Source: Candidatus Brocadiaceae bacterium (GTDB lineage: Bacteria; Planctomycetota; Brocadiia; SM23-32). Taken from it: a DNA stretch of 5,766 bases. The DNA lies in assembly GCA_003567495.1 (NCBI GenBank), contig PWZK01000192.1:1-5766 (forward strand), written 5' to 3'. The notes below the pieces were generated by a model. The model was not told where the DNA came from and did no database searches. It worked only from the letters and a program-made list of their open reading frames with translations. Position numbers and translations under genes: made by a program. This document shows positions 5,702-5,766 of the stretch, in pieces. Every line of letters begins with the position of its first letter. The stretch's first letter is position 1.

Positions 5702-5766
5702 ACACGCCGCACGCCTCAATCGAGCACTGAAAGTGCGGTATAATATCAAGCCTCGCGCATGGTCCA

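Larger units (their letters stand above)
5470..5766. other. Gene-free, inverted-repeat-rich region upstream of ksgA
   Basis: These 297 bp contain no credible protein gene. A 68-codon minus-strand frame (5749-5543) has no recognisable features and overlaps the repeats. The region holds a series of hairpins and a heptamer array, listed separately, plus a small hairpin with arms GCACT (5724-5728) and AGTGC (5732-5736). A perfect TATAAT (5739-5744, plus strand) lies next to it without a recognisable -35 box. Confidence 0.6.

Noticed and set aside
5739..5744. TATAAT as promoter for a plus-strand gene beginning at the ATG at 5759
   Set aside because: There is no matching -35 box or extended -10, and only 8 bases of the possible gene are in view.
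5543..5749. 68-codon minus-strand reading frame upstream of ksgA
   Set aside because: It covers several hairpins and the heptamer array, is rich in Cys, Arg and Ala without any domain, and has no clear ribosome site.

Overview
The window holds four complete protein genes. On the minus strand pilB (3030 to 1309) is followed by pilT (1228 to 140), a type IV pilus extension/retraction motor pair. Divergent from them is a bifunctional riboflavin gene, ribBA (3176 to 4471, plus strand). Convergent with ribBA is the 16S rRNA dimethyladenosine transferase gene ksgA/rsmA (5469 to 4585, minus strand). All four have intact family motifs and ordinary lengths. No transposase, CRISPR array, tRNA or rRNA gene is visible.

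The sequence suggests a free-living Gram-negative bacterium of moderate GC content. The KsgA wording (VVANLPYRIS, FWPPPEVSSAFVRL) and the short heptamer and hairpin repeats between genes resemble what I remember from Planctomycetota and related environmental lineages. This is a weak inference from memory and has not been tested by a search.

Layout: bases 1-139 hold two look-alike GC-rich hairpins, 66 bp apart, whose stems differ by a compensatory base-pair change. Next comes the pilB-pilT unit. PilB carries an N-terminal MshEN-type tandem motif, so pilus extension may respond to cyclic di-GMP; an eight-base C tract lies inside its coding sequence. The 145 bp gap between pilB and ribBA contains a good sigma70-like promoter on each strand, arranged face to face. 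ribBA and ksgA end 113 bp apart without a clear terminator. The 297 bp upstream of ksgA contain no credible gene but are packed with inverted repeats. These include two mutually exclusive stems in the presumed ksgA leader, an array of TnTCCAA heptamers and a 46 bp nested palindrome. A matching heptamer array lies in opposite orientation downstream of ksgA.

The pilus motors act together in surface motility, attachment or DNA uptake. RibBA supplies both precursors of riboflavin, and KsgA finishes the small ribosomal subunit; these two are housekeeping genes with no evident functional link to the pilus genes. The coding content is ordinary, and the non-coding repeats and leader structures are the parts worth a second look.
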